A stretch of DNA of 64,000 nt from Hyaloperonospora brassicae (lineage: Eukaryota > Oomycota > Peronosporomycetes > Peronosporales > Peronosporaceae), in NCBI GenBank assembly GCA_947650285.1, contig CANTFL010000435.1:62001-126000 (forward strand), in the 5' to 3' direction. A program made the position numbers and the translations under genes. Below the pieces are notes generated by a model, which worked only from the letters and a program-made list of their open reading frames with translations, was not told the DNA's origin and did no database searches. Numbering within the stretch: position 1 is the stretch's first letter; the number at the start of each line of letters is the position of its first letter. Shown here one piece after another: positions 9,282-20,977 of the stretch.

Positions 9282-10440
9282 TCACGGCGACGCGCTGGCA
9301 AGCGCACAATGCAATGCGTCGAGCTTCTCTCCGTTCTCCTCGTCAAGCGCATAGCAGTTGAGCGCCGCCACAATAGTCTCATTGCCACGCAAAACCAAAT
9401 CCTTCAGACGCGTCTTCTCCTCTGCAGAGATCATCTTGTCAGCTGCAATGCGGTTGACTGCTTTCAGCGCCAGCGCGTAGCGAGCACGAGGCGACAGCGG
9501 TTTTTCCTTCGTTGGTAGCACCATATCCTCTCCCAGCTCTCCTTCTGGCACAACAAGAGCATTCACCCTCCATCCATCCATCCATCCATCCATCCATCAG
9601 TCGCAGACTCGCATCACTTGCAACGACCGCGTCCTCATCGAGACGTGCTCACCGTCAATGATTCCTCTCTTCTCGAGCTCCGTCACGGCCGGCCGATGAC
9701 GAAGTTGCCGCGCCACCTGATCCGCGCGCAACCGCCGCTCGAGTTCCAACGTCGTTCCTTGGAGCACGGGCGCCACCATTGCCTCCTGATCTGTTCAGCA
9801 AAAAAACAGCAGCAGCAGCAGTAGCAGCACCACGTCAGCCACCTGCCTCCACACTAGCGCCCGTACCCATTGCCGCGTGTCCCCTTGTACCTGGCAGAAT
9901 ATGGTGCAGCACGAGCTCGTCCTTCTCCGGTCGGGCCTCGAGCAACTGCGCCACGTGGTCCTGCACCAGCTGCTTCTCCAGCTGCTTGGCCGTGGCCGTG
10001 AGACGAGGCGCCAGCTCGGCACTCGTCTCCCAGACGCCCGTGGCGCGCAACGCCTCCACCGACGGCCGTTTGCTCAAGTTCTGGTTCACTTTGTCCGTCT
10101 TCAGCTGCCGCTGCAGCTTCTCCTGCGTCGCCTGCAAACTCGGAGCAACGCCGTCAATGCCGTGCACGATCGACTGGTCCCGCAGCTCCTGCACGTCCGG
10201 TCGCGTCTCCAGCCGATGCGCCAGTTCGTCCGAGCGCATCTTGTGCTGCAGCTGCTTCTGCACGCCCTGGAGCGTGTTGGCGACCGTGGGAGACGCCGTG
10301 GACAGCACGTTGCGCTGCTCGAGGTCTGTCGCGTCGGGGCGCGTCTCGAGGAGGTCGTCAATGGTCTCTTGCGCGCGTCGCCGCTGCTCTTCGGTCAGTG
10401 ACGGCACGTGCTCAACGGCTGCGGGGGACCCGTCCGTCAT
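9282..10440 (-). CDS. RPEL-repeat (actin-binding type) protein, five repeats
   Basis: Exon 1 is 10440-9891 (ATG at 10440), then an intron 9890-9791; exon 2 begins at 9790. The spliced junction reads ILP-DQEAMVAPVLQ. Five RPEL motifs follow the pattern L..RP....L....I/V: their Arg-Pro pairs fall at residues 34-35, 80-81, 125-126, 170-171 and 216-217, a spacing of 45-46. The fourth repeat is intact across the splice, which supports the intron. RPEL motifs bind G-actin in MRTF and Phactr proteins (family knowledge), so an actin-sensing role is likely. The C-terminal part (9560-9282; LSPRARYALALKAVNRIAAD, EEKTRLKDLVLRGNETIVAAL) is a helical domain I cannot name. The junction between exon 2 and this last part runs through a CATC microsatellite and is unresolved. 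Confidence 0.82.
9571..9598. repeat. (CATC)7 microsatellite
   Basis: Seven perfect CATC units. They lie in or beside the last intron/exon boundary of the RPEL gene, so length change here could alter splicing or reading frame. Confidence 0.95.
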
Positions 10441-10768
10441 TGGTGTCAACGGTCGAAAATCTTTCGCTCTCTCTCTCTCTGTACCGCTCTACTCGCTCGC
10501 TCGCGCGTCCTTTGTGGAAGGAGAATTCGAGAGTGAGAGAGACTTTCAGAGGTACTTCCTACGGGAGTTGAGATGCCATTGGGACTTTCGGTTGCGGAGA
10601 GTTAGGAAGTGGTAGTGGAAGTGGTAGTGGGACAGACTGATGATAGGCGAGCGAACTTCCTTCAACGTGGACAGCACAAACAGCAAAGCAGCGATCGCTT
10701 TTTGTCTCGAAACCGTCTGCCAGCCGCTTCCTTTCTCTCTCTCTCTCTCTCTCTTTCTTCGTGGTCAG
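10441..10768. other. Intergenic region, RPEL promoter / NSF 3' end
   Basis: The region holds two CT-rich tracts (about 10472-10485 and 10735-10754) and GAGAG-rich DNA. It must contain the RPEL promoter and the NSF 3' untranslated region. No other gene is seen. Confidence 0.6.
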
Positions 10769-13228
10769 CTACACGAACTTGTAGACACATTCAATCAGCT
10801 GCTGCGCCGATATGGTGCTCTCGCCAGTGCGGTTCAGCTCTTCCTTGGCCATCTCCGTCACGAGCAACAGTTTCTTGACCGAGATCGGGCGATCGGACAG
10901 CAAAGTCAACACCTCGTGCTTCTGGTCGTCAGCTACGGGCAATCCTGTCTGTGTCAACACCATCTCGACTTCGTCTCTTTGCGTGAGCTGCGGCACCTCG
11001 AGGCACAGATCAAACACATTGCTCAGCTCCACGCCCTGCAACGCCGTCATGTTGGACGTGATGCCAATCACGACGAGCTTCCGCCCAGCCACGGGCACAG
11101 GATTGCACACCAGCACCATTAGTGCCTGTAACACCAGATTCGAGAATCGAGGACCCATGCCTGGCACAGAAGACTACAGTGTTAGCTTCTTCGACACACG
11201 CACATTCACTGATTGACCAACTACGCACCAACATAGTCGATCAGGCGCTCAATGTCGTCCAGGATGATGATGCTGAGCGGTGAACGATACGCCTCCTCAA
11301 ACACGTTGTAGATGAACGAGCACTTGCCGCTCTCAGCGCGCGAGATGAGCTCGGAAGCCTTCACCATGCGCACCAACGGAAACTCACTCGCGACGGCGCA
11401 GTACGTAGCCAACGCCGTTTTACCAGCGCCACGTTCGCCGTGCAGCAGCACCGACATCAATGGTGTCTTGTCGTTCGAGCGGACTTGATCAATCACACGA
11501 ATCAGTGTCTCACGTACGTCAGTGAATGCATCGCCGTATGGAATCAGTCCGTTCTTGTAGTACAGGGCCAGCTGATCGCTAGGGGCACCAAATTTAGGCT
11601 TTACCTCATCCAGTGCCAGCGCGAAATCTTCCATGGAGATCTCTGGGTTGTAGTTGGCAATGGCGTGCATTGTCCGGCCATCAGTACCGCGCGAAAGGGC
11701 ATGCGCTGTAGCAGCACGGACCAACCCTTCGATTTCAGCACCAGAAAAGTTTTTCGTGCGCTGGACAAGGTTTCTGTATTCAGGGTCCTTGCTGACAAAC
11801 TTGGCCGGGTCAAGGCAGTTGTCGAGGTCTGCAATAACCTTCGGATGCAGCGCTCCCTTCTCGCGAGCACGGTCCGTGTGAATCTTGAGAATCTGAGCGC
11901 GACCCTTCTCGTCGGGCAAATTTATCTCAATCTGCACCTCAAGACGACCAGGACGCACCAGAGCTTCATCGAGCATATCCTAATCGTATAACAAGCAATC
12001 AACAACACACTGAGACTGACTGCGTGAATATGCAATCGTGTGACGACGACAACCACACCCGCACCTTCCGGTTCGTCATGCCGATCACCAACACGTTGTT
12101 CAAGCTGTCGACACCGTCGATCTGCGTCAAAAGCTGGTTCACGACGCTGTCGCCCACGCCAGTGCTATCGCGACTCGAGCCTCGCTGCTTGCAAATGGCA
12201 TCGATTTCATCAAAGATAATAATGTGCACATCGCTCTCGTCCCCGAGCTCTTCTTGGTCTTTGCGCGCATCGGAAAAGAGCTCCCGGATCTTGCGCTCAG
12301 ACTCGCCGACAAACTTGTCGAGAATCTCCGGTCCGTTGACCACCTTTGGCTCTTTGGCAGTCAAAGCCTGCGAGATCTTTCGTGCAATAAGCGTCTTACC
12401 ACAACCAGGTGGTCCGAACAGCAGCATTCCACGCACGTGCTGTATGCCAAGCTTCTGAATGACGTCGGTAGGGAATAGCCGGGAGGCAAAAGCACGGCGG
12501 AAAATGTCGTTGAACTCCTTGTCCAAGCCACCAATGCCGAGCTTCGTAAAGTCAAAGTCGGGCTTAAACACCGTGCGTGTGGTGCCACTGGACTGATTCG
12601 TGAGACGAATCGGAGCGTCTTTTGCCTTGGTAAACATGACGATCGCCCCTTCCAGATACGTGCCAAGACGCGGAGCAAACGCGTTCGAGCTGCCACTGCT
12701 GCTGCTGTCTCCGTCCACTGTGTCCACGTTCACGCACTGCAGACGCAGTGGCAGCCCGTCGCACCGCACGGCCAGGAGCTGTCCCACCGCAAAGACCTGA
12801 TGCGTGTACTCGTTCTCAAAGACTTGTTTCAATAAACTGCAGTCAATCACGCGCAGGCCGCTGCCCTGGGCCCGCGTCAGCACTTGCTGCACCTCAAACG
12901 TGACGGTGCTGAGCACGCTCGGGGCCGCGTAGGACGGCGCGTGGACCGACAGCTCGCAGACCTCGTTCATGGGCAGCCCCACACACATGCGCTGCATCGT
13001 CCCGACGGCCACAGTCCCCTGCTCGAGCTCCTTGTGGGGCTTCGCGGCCAGAACGAACTTGCGGTTGAGCCACACGTTGAGGCCGTGCGCGCGTAGCTCG
13101 TCCTTCGTGACCGCTCCCTTGGGCACCTTCTTCACGAGCGACAGGAAGTCGTCCACGTGCACGTACACGCAGTTGGTGAAGGCGTACGAGTTGCCGGGGA
13201 GCCCCACCACCGCCGCTTCGAGCGCCAT
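10769..13228 (-). CDS. NSF: N-ethylmaleimide-sensitive factor (NSF / Sec18), AAA+ ATPase
   Basis: Three exons (13228-12065, 11979-11229, 11160-10769) encode 768 residues, close to the usual 740-760. The introns (85 and 68 bp, GT-AG) restore MTNRK-DMLDEALVRPGRLE and IERLIDYVG-MGPRFSNLV exactly. Residues 1-205 form the N domain that binds alpha-SNAP. D1 has Walker A GPPGCGKT (about 271), Walker B IIIFDEID (about 336) and GMTNRK, the sites of the working ATPase. D2 has GERGAGKT and IIILDDIERL; Walker B ending DD rather than DE is typical of the structural D2 ring of NSF. As a hexamer with SNAP it disassembles SNARE complexes after vesicle fusion. The start MALEAAVVGLPGNS is the first ATG that fits the N domain. 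It lies head-to-tail between the M3 peptidase and RPEL genes. Confidence 0.96.
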
Positions 13229-13522
13229 TGGATCGGACGCGGCGCCTTGTGGGGGAGGCGTGTGCACGTGCGTTACGTGTGTGTATTTTACTGCGTCGAT
13301 GGAGCGATAAATGACCACACAGGAGATAAGTTACGGGTAAGCCCTCTGCGACATGTGATCTGACATGAGCAGTCGATTGCGTAAGCAGAACGAGACATAC
13401 GAATCCCATCGTCGAGCGTGACAAAAAACACCTATTATGATGATCGACTCGATCCCCTTGCGTGTTTTTTTTGAAATACAATTAATTGAATCCGAGCACT
13501 TCAAGGTCCAATCTCAGTACAA
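13229..13522. other. Intergenic region, NSF promoter / M3 peptidase 3' end
   Basis: A 294-bp spacer between two minus-strand genes. On the minus strand, GGTCATTTATCGCTCC about 80 bases upstream of the NSF ATG is a weak initiator candidate. No other gene is seen. Confidence 0.5.
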
Positions 13523-16013
13523 TTAAGTGAGACCCTTGCTCAGCAGAAACGCATTGTCATTCGGCGCGCGACCCAAAAAGTCCTGCAACATGTCAGTGGC
13601 GTCTATTGAGCCGCCCCGCGCAAGAATCAATTCGCGGTACGCGACTCCCGTCTCTTGGTTCATAAGTCCGTCCTTCTTGAAGCGGGACATGAACATGTCC
13701 GTGGAAAACACCTCGCTCCACAGGTAGCCATAGTACTGCGCATCGTAGCCACCTGCCAAGTGCCCGAACGAAGCCGCAAAGTTCGTGCCGGGCGTCATGT
13801 CAATGAGCATGATCTCACTCTGTAGCTGACCGAGGAGCTCTGCCGAGTTGGACTTGGGCGTGGAGTGGATCATCCGGTCAAACGTAGCAAAGAGCAATTG
13901 GCGCTTATTCGTTAGCCCAGTGGTCGCGTTCCTCGTCGAGATCAGGCGAGCGACGAGGTCGTCCGAGAGCTTCTGCAAGCGGCAGACAATCAGCGGAAAA
14001 AGGTGAGTGAGTGAGTGAGAACGAGGCGCAGGCAAAACATGACGTACCTCTCCAGTCTCGTAGTGCGACGACAGACGTTGCAGTGGCTCTTTCTCCCAGC
14101 ACCAGTTCTCAAGCATTTGACTCGGTGCTTCTACAAAGTCACGCTCAACGCGCGTGCCAGCAAAGCGAGGAATGCTGACCTCAGAGCACAAGCAATGCAT
14201 CACGTGGCCAAACTCGTGGAAGAACGTCACGACCTCCTGGTGCCCCAAAAGCGATGGCTTTGACTTGGTTGCTGCGTTGAAGTTAGCGACCATGGCAGCA
14301 GCAGGGTACTGTTATGATCATCACACTGACGCGTAAGACAACCGGTATGGCTGAACAGCAAAAAAAGCAAGCAAAACGTACCTCACGACGGCCAGAGGAG
14401 TTCGCGCAGCTCTGCTGTAGCGTGAAGCAGGCTGCATGACCATATTTGCCTGCGCGGGGAAACAAGTCCAGGTAGAAGTGGCCGACGAGGTTGCCGACTC
14501 GACCCAAACGAGCATCGTAGACTGCGAACATACGAACGTCCTTGTGCCAGACGTGAGGTTGTGCAATTTCCACAAACTTCAGACTCAATAGCTCCTGGAA
14601 CATGGACAGCAGTTCTGCCGTCACGTGCGTCAGTGGGAAGTATTCGCGGAGCTTCTCACTGTCGACAGAGCAGTGCTTCATCACGAACTGTTCCGTGTAA
14701 TAGCGAAAGTCCCACATGTTGATTTTGCCGTCGAAGTTCCACCCGTTGCGCTCACATTCGGCCTTCTTAAGCTCCAGCAAGTCGTCTAGATCCTTCATAG
14801 CAATCGGCTCGAGCTTGTTGTTCAGGTCGTTTAAGAATTCCTTCACCTTTGCCGGAGTTTTTGCCATCCTACAGAGGTAAACAAAAGCGATTTCAATCTC
14901 ACTAGTGATCATTCGTGCGAGAAGTGAAACCTGTCGACTCACCTCTGCTCGAGGACGTAGGCAGCGTGACTCTCGTACCCCAACGTCAATGCTACTTTGT
15001 GTCGGATTTCTAGCATCTCTTCCAGTATAGCGACATTCGTGGAGATGCAGCGGCGATTGAAGGCGTATTCAACAGCCTTGCGCGTCGATTCCACGGAGCA
15101 CGTGCTGAGAATTGGGAAGACTGTCGGGTACGAAAGAACAACCTGCAAATGGAGCGTATAGAACTGTGTCAACCTTATCCTCAGACAAAAGAGTGGCAGC
15201 CAGTTGCATTACTCACCTTGTACTTGTCGTCATCATCTATCTCAAGTGCATCGACAAAGTCGTCGCTGAGCCCTTTCAGCTCATCATGCGAAAACTCTAG
15301 TTGGATCGTTTCCTCTGCGAGGTGTTGCTGAAACTGGATGCCAAGCTTAGATAGCTTCTGCTTCCACGCCTGTACCTCCTGCTGCTTTTCTTCGGGCAGC
15401 TGCAATCCATTGCGTTGAAAGTCTTGTACGAGACGGTAAACGTAGCGCTGCGTTACCGCATCCAGTGTCTGTCATGTAATTGTAACACACGAAACGCAAC
15501 AGTTAGTACTCCGCTTTACGACAGCTGCGTCTCCTCACTTCACCTGCTGACCTGATACTCTGCACTCTTGTAGAGCCCATAGACAGCCTGGAACACTCCC
15601 GCCTGCATGCTACGCAGCACAGAGAAGTCCTCAATGGCCTGCTGTGCCTTTGTACAGGCGTCGCGTGTCTCTTTGTCCACCGCCACTTGGCCCAGAAACG
15701 TCACGTTGGTCACGCGACTCATCATCTCGTAATCCAAGTCAATGAGCTTCTGCGCCGTGTTTGCAAACGTCACGTCAGCAGGCGCCAGTGCCGCAATCTC
15801 GTCATCCACGCGCTTCATGCGGCTGAGGATCCGCTTCGTCTCGGCTTCAATCTCCGCCACGCTCAAGTCAAAGCGCAAGTGGTTCAAACGATGGGGGGGA
15901 CAGCTCTTCGGCAGCTGACGCCTGCTATGCGACCACAGGGCGAGACCCGCAAGTGCCGCGACACATGCGGCTACGGCCACTGCATTCTTCAGCTGCTGGT
16001 GCTGGTGGTGCAT
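13523..16013 (-). CDS. M3-family zinc oligopeptidase (thimet oligopeptidase type), membrane-anchored
   Basis: Six exons (16013-15552, 15468-15217, 15142-14943, 14868-14382, 14308-14048, 13972-13523) encode 703 residues; thimet oligopeptidase and neurolysin are about 690. All five introns are GT-AG, 73-83 bp, and keep the family sequence in frame (for example LEQR-MAKTP and HYETGE-KLSDD). The zinc site is HEFGH at residues 498-502, with the third ligand Glu at 527 in DFVEAPSQMLENW. The family blocks GHFYLDLFPRAGKYGHAA and YYGYLWSEVFSTDMF (substrate-binding Tyr/Gly loop) are present. It cleaves short peptides. Residues 9-27 (KNAVAVAACVAALAGLALW) are a hydrophobic helix followed by SRRQ, so a membrane anchor or targeting signal is likely, unlike cytosolic thimet oligopeptidase. 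An upstream in-frame ATG would add only Ser-rich sequence from a GAT microsatellite. Confidence 0.94.
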
Positions 16014-16125
16014 CGCTAGTTTCGTATCGGAAGATTCAGATGACTCGTCCAATACGAAGAGCTCCCGAAGACATTTCGAGTCGGACAGATGGACATTTTG
16101 ACGGTATGGGGGAGTTTGTATGATA

Positions 16126-16391
16126 GATGATGATGATGATGATGATGATGAAATGGTCATAATTGTTATTGCTATTGGTATTGTTCTTACAATTATTATG
16201 ATTCATATATTTATAATCATTGATATAATTGTTTTTATTATTGTAATGAATATGGACTATTATGATTATATTGATGATGATGATTATTATGGTTAGGATG
16301 ATGATGATGATTGTTATGATGATGATGATAATTGTTATGATGATGATGATGATTGTTATGATGATGATGATAATGATGATAATATATTATT

Positions 16392-16439
<48 letters not shown>

Positions 16440-16553
16440 TTATTGTTGTTGTTGTAGTTGTTATTATTACCGTTACCAAGGCTATTATCATTATAATTAA
16501 TACTATTGGTATTGTTGCTATTGCTATTATTTATATTGGTACTATTATTATTT

Positions 16554-16593
<40 letters not shown>
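16126..16593. repeat. Trinucleotide low-complexity block (GAT/ATG and TTA)
   Basis: (GAT)n occupies 16126-16150, ATGATGATG-TTGTT mixtures run 16262-16380, and long TTA arrays lie at about 16394-16439 and 16555-16593. Open frames here (poly-Asn/His on one strand, poly-Ile/Met on the other) are products of the repeat. It starts about 110 bp upstream of the M3 peptidase ATG, so it may sit in that promoter. Confidence 0.9.
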
Positions 16594-16594
<1 letters not shown>

Positions 16595-16765
16595 TTTAAG
16601 TTGCCACATGGATCAACGTCGTATGAAGATTGCCTGATAATAAATATCTAGCAAAATGTCGTCAGCGCGGGCTATTTGCCATGTCTTTAGCAAGTAATAG
16701 GAAGCGAACATGATGATAGCAGATGCTTTTAGGTAGCGGATACGAACACACTCTGCATGGCTACT

Positions 16766-16798
16766 CATGAACATCATATGCATGATATGATGTTCATG
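16766..16798. repeat. Perfect inverted repeat, 14-bp arms
   Basis: Arms CATGAACATCATAT and ATATGATGTTCATG are separated by GCATG. It would form a stable hairpin in either strand. It lies in noncoding DNA upstream of the M3 peptidase. Function unknown. Confidence 0.9.
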
Positions 16799-19024
16799 TC
16801 CGTAAACAGTATGATAACACGCGCGCACACTGAGCGGTAAGCAGATAATCAGCAAGCGTATATGCAGCAAAAGATATGCAGCGTTTATTTACAACATGTG
16901 CCGAAAGGTAATAAATATTTTGAGACATCTGGGTATAGTTGCTCGTCAACCCTGTACCTGTGCTCGGGTCGCAAATTGGTTGGTACAACTTCTTCGTGTT
17001 ATGAAACCGACTGTACTAAATACGTTAACAGACCCAAGGAGCGGTGAAATTTAACAATCTTTCGCCGAGCCGACGAATGTAATACCTGATCGGGTACGAG
17101 GTATGCCCACACTAGAAGATGGTCAAGTAATTCGATCGTAGGGGCAACGCGTGCCAGCCACTATGACGGGGTCAAAACCGTCACATAAGACTTCCGTGTA
17201 ACGACATGGTAATGTATGAGAAAGGCCTGACAAATTTTCCAAGTGCGATACGGACTTAGAGCAGTCGTGTGGGTAGATAATGCAATAGCGTACCTACCGC
17301 AAGATTGTTGTGTGTCTTACACACAGATGTCGTCTTTGAAGTACGTATTCTAAGCGTTGATGTTAAGTTTCAATGATCTGTCGAGACCGTGTCTCATCGA
17401 AGCGCGCGTCTAATCTTTTGCCTTATAGATTTTGATTTGGTAAGCCCAGGTTGAATCAACAACTAATCCTATCCGGGACTGGAATGGGCTGGGTCGGATG
17501 TGCGATCGGAACTCTTCACTCAATTCATTATTTTCTTCAGCTTTAACCAAGACTAGTTGCTGATCAAAATTGATGCTATATTTGTAATTAATTTACACAC
17601 ATGGCTAGTCTGTGCGCTATTCCCGCCCAATAACACTCGTCGCGTGCAATCGTGATTCTGATGCACCTATCTAGGCAAAGGTGAATGTCGGACTCTATCT
17701 GAGGGTTGTACCCCCTTATCGATAATATACATACCGGCAACTAAATCAAATCGATTGGTGTGCTAATATTCGTCGATGTCCTTCGCTCTAATGTTGCCAA
17801 AATATATACACATTAAGGCTGGGATCACGACGTTAAACGCTGATGTCAGCTCAAAATCTGCTCGAATTGGAATGTATGAGCTTTCCCTCAGATCATCGGG
17901 GTTTTAACTATACTCGAGCCAATGGTTCTGAGCTGTACCTACAATAACCTATCATGGCTTTCAGATCGTGAGAAGACCAGAAACGTCCGTCAATATTGTC
18001 GTTACTAAGAATTTTTTACATTGACAAAAACGCCGTAGGATTCAGATAGGTGCTACTAATCACAATAGTATGCGGGCAAGTCGCGGTCAAACGTCGACTA
18101 TCGGTAGGTGCGAAGCGTTCCAGTAAATAAGCTACAGATTCTATGGAAACTCGAGAGTAGACACTTTACAGGGATCAGCTCCCATACTGCTTCGTGATGA
18201 TTAAAACAGTACATGCGTTTAAGGCATACTTGCTGTCCGCTACTGCACTAATGAAAGCATCACGTGTGTCGCGATAGGATGTGATCCGTTCCGGAGCGAT
18301 AAACACCACTAACAGATTTGCTCTCGTAATACAGTGAACAATATACTGAGGCATTTAACGAAAATAATTGAAACGACACCAATTGCTTAGCGACAGACAC
18401 ACGTGTCAATTTGCAAGATTTGACTGCAATTTTGTTCGTTAAATTGTTATACCTTGACACCACCAATCACGGTCTAATCCTTGCATTGTTTTATAAACGC
18501 TTTTCATGGTCCAAATAGCCTACATGAGCGGCATGAGCCATGAAGCCGTGTACATCTGGGCCTTCGTGTCGAAGCGATTCATGCATCATGGAGCTTTATA
18601 TGTCGCAACCTACGCGTTCTGAGATGCAAACCGCTCTGGAGGTAGGGATCAGCTGCTCGGAAGTCGGTCAGTATGATGTGCATCCGTTAATGTGAGTCAA
18701 TTTACTTTGATATTGTCCAAGGTTGTTTTAGAAGCGATGCGACTCGACTATTAGTGAAATGGCACGTCAGTCGCTGATACAACGCGTTGCGATAACAATT
18801 AGTAGGATTATGAAAGAATTGTTTGTCTAAGGACATATCGTCGAGGCTTCGGTCCCTCTAGTGTGGTGCAGGTTTAAACGCATACATTTAATAAGTAATG
18901 ATGTCGTGATGACGACCAGACAAATGCCGCGGTTGATATCGCAAAAGAGAAGCTAATGTGGTGAACTTGATATCACAAGATTGCTGATGTTAAATGCATC
19001 ACTCCAACGTTCCCAGACTACAAA

Positions 19025-19110
19025 CAAAAGGTGATCACAGGTCTATAAATCATGGCACACATCGAAATTTCGATCTATACCATAATTTATAGTCCTGGGA
19101 TCGCCTTTTG
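19025..19110. repeat. 86-bp long hairpin, pre-miRNA-like or MITE remnant
   Basis: Two 31-base arms (19025-19055 and 19080-19110) pair at 27 positions plus one G-U. The 24-base middle contains the perfect palindrome ATCGAAATTTCGAT. No gene flanks it. It could be a small-RNA precursor, a miniature inverted-repeat element or a chance relic. Confidence 0.75.
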
Positions 19111-20977
19111 TACCTTTCGATTCGTCTGGCTTCATCTCTACGTCACGGCATTAGTGGAGTTTAGTTGAAGGAATATAAATTCAGTTTGTTAATGAATTAG
19201 CCAACTTTTATTGACAAGCTATCAGCATGCCTATTCTGAGCAACCGGGTGTCCTCCAAACTGACCTCTTCTTTACGCTATTTTGTGCCGCCAACATGTGT
19301 CACCGTTTCCGGCCGATATTCCAATAATCACGTTGTCAAGCAGAATTCCATACTCTCCAATCAAAAAATTGCCATATCTCAAGAATGTCGTGTGTATATT
19401 TAAATTAGTGTGATATACCTAGAATTTTGAATTGCACCAAGAATAGTGTGATAATATCGAATACAATTTGATGATATCGAGAAAAGTGTACTTATATTTA
19501 AAGGATTGCCCTGTATCCATAATATTAGGATCATCTCCAAATATTTCGCCGAACAAGCCAATATAACCTTGGTGGCATCCATTCGAACACCTTCCATCCG
19601 GCTCTTTCTATATGAACTCATCCGTTTTGTATCAAAATCCTTTTTATCGTCTCGAATATCGATTTATAATCATCATTTGATATTCTTCCACGAACCTATA
19701 TCCCGATCTCCAACTGCTATTTTGGTGTATTGATAGAAATTCTGTAACACACTACTGATCCGTCTCGAGTAGGTGGTAGAAAAATCAACTGGTCTCAGAT
19801 TCACCCAGCCAAATTATTCAGATCTAGATTGACGTTATTTGGTCAACTTTGGTAAGTGTGAGATCGGTCAGGACGGGGTAAACTATCGATTTTATTAATC
19901 CATATATCATCCAGACCATCAGGATCTACGTCCCATTTGTCACTTTTATCCACTTTCCATCAATCCAATGTTTCACATGTTATACACCTCGATCTTAGCA
20001 TGAAAAAAATACGGTAAACCGATCTAAACTCTATAGCTTTAGCACCTGGTGCTAGATCGAGGCCAATGTACTTCAACATCTATCGATTCGATAGAAATAC
20101 TAGTTTTACATTTCAGTTGTTTTCTGCCACGCATTTGAATCTTTTCCCACCTTGGGTGAACACGAATTTACGACATAGTCTCCAAAAGTGCCTTTGTCAC
20201 ATCGCCTCCTTTAGCTTAGGTCCTTCTACGGCTACCGATCTCAGTGTAATATTTTGCAGAATTGCACCAAGAAACCAAGTCGCCTCGCACGTCTTCTCCT
20301 TCTAGCCACATGCATTCACCGTCCCCGTCGAATTGATCGACATTTTTATTTATAAGCGGTTGGTCGCCCGGATCACGAGATCTTCGAAGTCTTCATGCTT
20401 CACCCTCGGCCCATCCCCGTTTGTAAGATCATGTGACCTCGCCAGCCCATCACTATCTCTCCTACGATTGCCGGATCGCCATACCGACAAGAAGTCATCA
20501 CAATCCTCGTCCGGGGCTCTCACCTGTTTGAATAATGATGTGTACTTTCCATCTATCGAGGTATTAGCAGAACATCAAAATCGTTCTGATTCATCGTCGA
20601 ACTACCACTTCGTTGTGATAATTTGTCCTTTGTTGTGTCGTCCTCGTCCGAAACTACTCCTACTACCCCTGAGGAAGTGCCTGCGGACGGTTTCTGATCC
20701 GCTTTAGTAACTATTTTCGCCTAATGGTATCGAACGCTTGCTTTCGACAGTCAAATAGAAGATTCCACTCTCTTCATGAGTTGCTTCGGAAGCTGTTTTG
20801 CACGAAGATTGCGTGCAAGACGAAATCAAGCGGTCGTATAGATCGGCTTCCTCGTAATTCTCCTGAGTCCATATCTAGGATGATATACTACATGATTCAA
20901 TGCATCGAGTCAGTACATTCAAATATCAAGTGTCAGCGGCCTTTGTCTAGAAGGCGTAATTAGTCTCAGAAAATTTT

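Larger units (their letters stand above)
16600..20960. other. Unannotated AT-rich intergenic DNA
   Basis: About 4.4 kb with no recognisable protein, RNA gene or repeat family. Open frames are short and random in composition. The only clear structures are inverted repeats at 16766-16798 and 19025-19110, listed separately. Much of it is probably old repeat DNA beyond recognition. Confidence 0.5.

Noticed and set aside
9877..10401. 174-codon plus-strand frame opposite the RPEL gene
   Set aside because: It is a Leu/Arg-rich shadow of the tandem RPEL repeats on the other strand.
15540..16160. M3 peptidase start at the upstream in-frame ATG near 16160
   Set aside because: The added residues are a Ser run encoded by a GAT microsatellite. 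The ATG at 16013 precedes the natural hydrophobic N-terminus.
16238..16651. Long frames coding poly-Asn/His (minus) and poly-Ile/Met (plus)
   Set aside because: They are direct translations of TTA and ATG microsatellites and have no other content.
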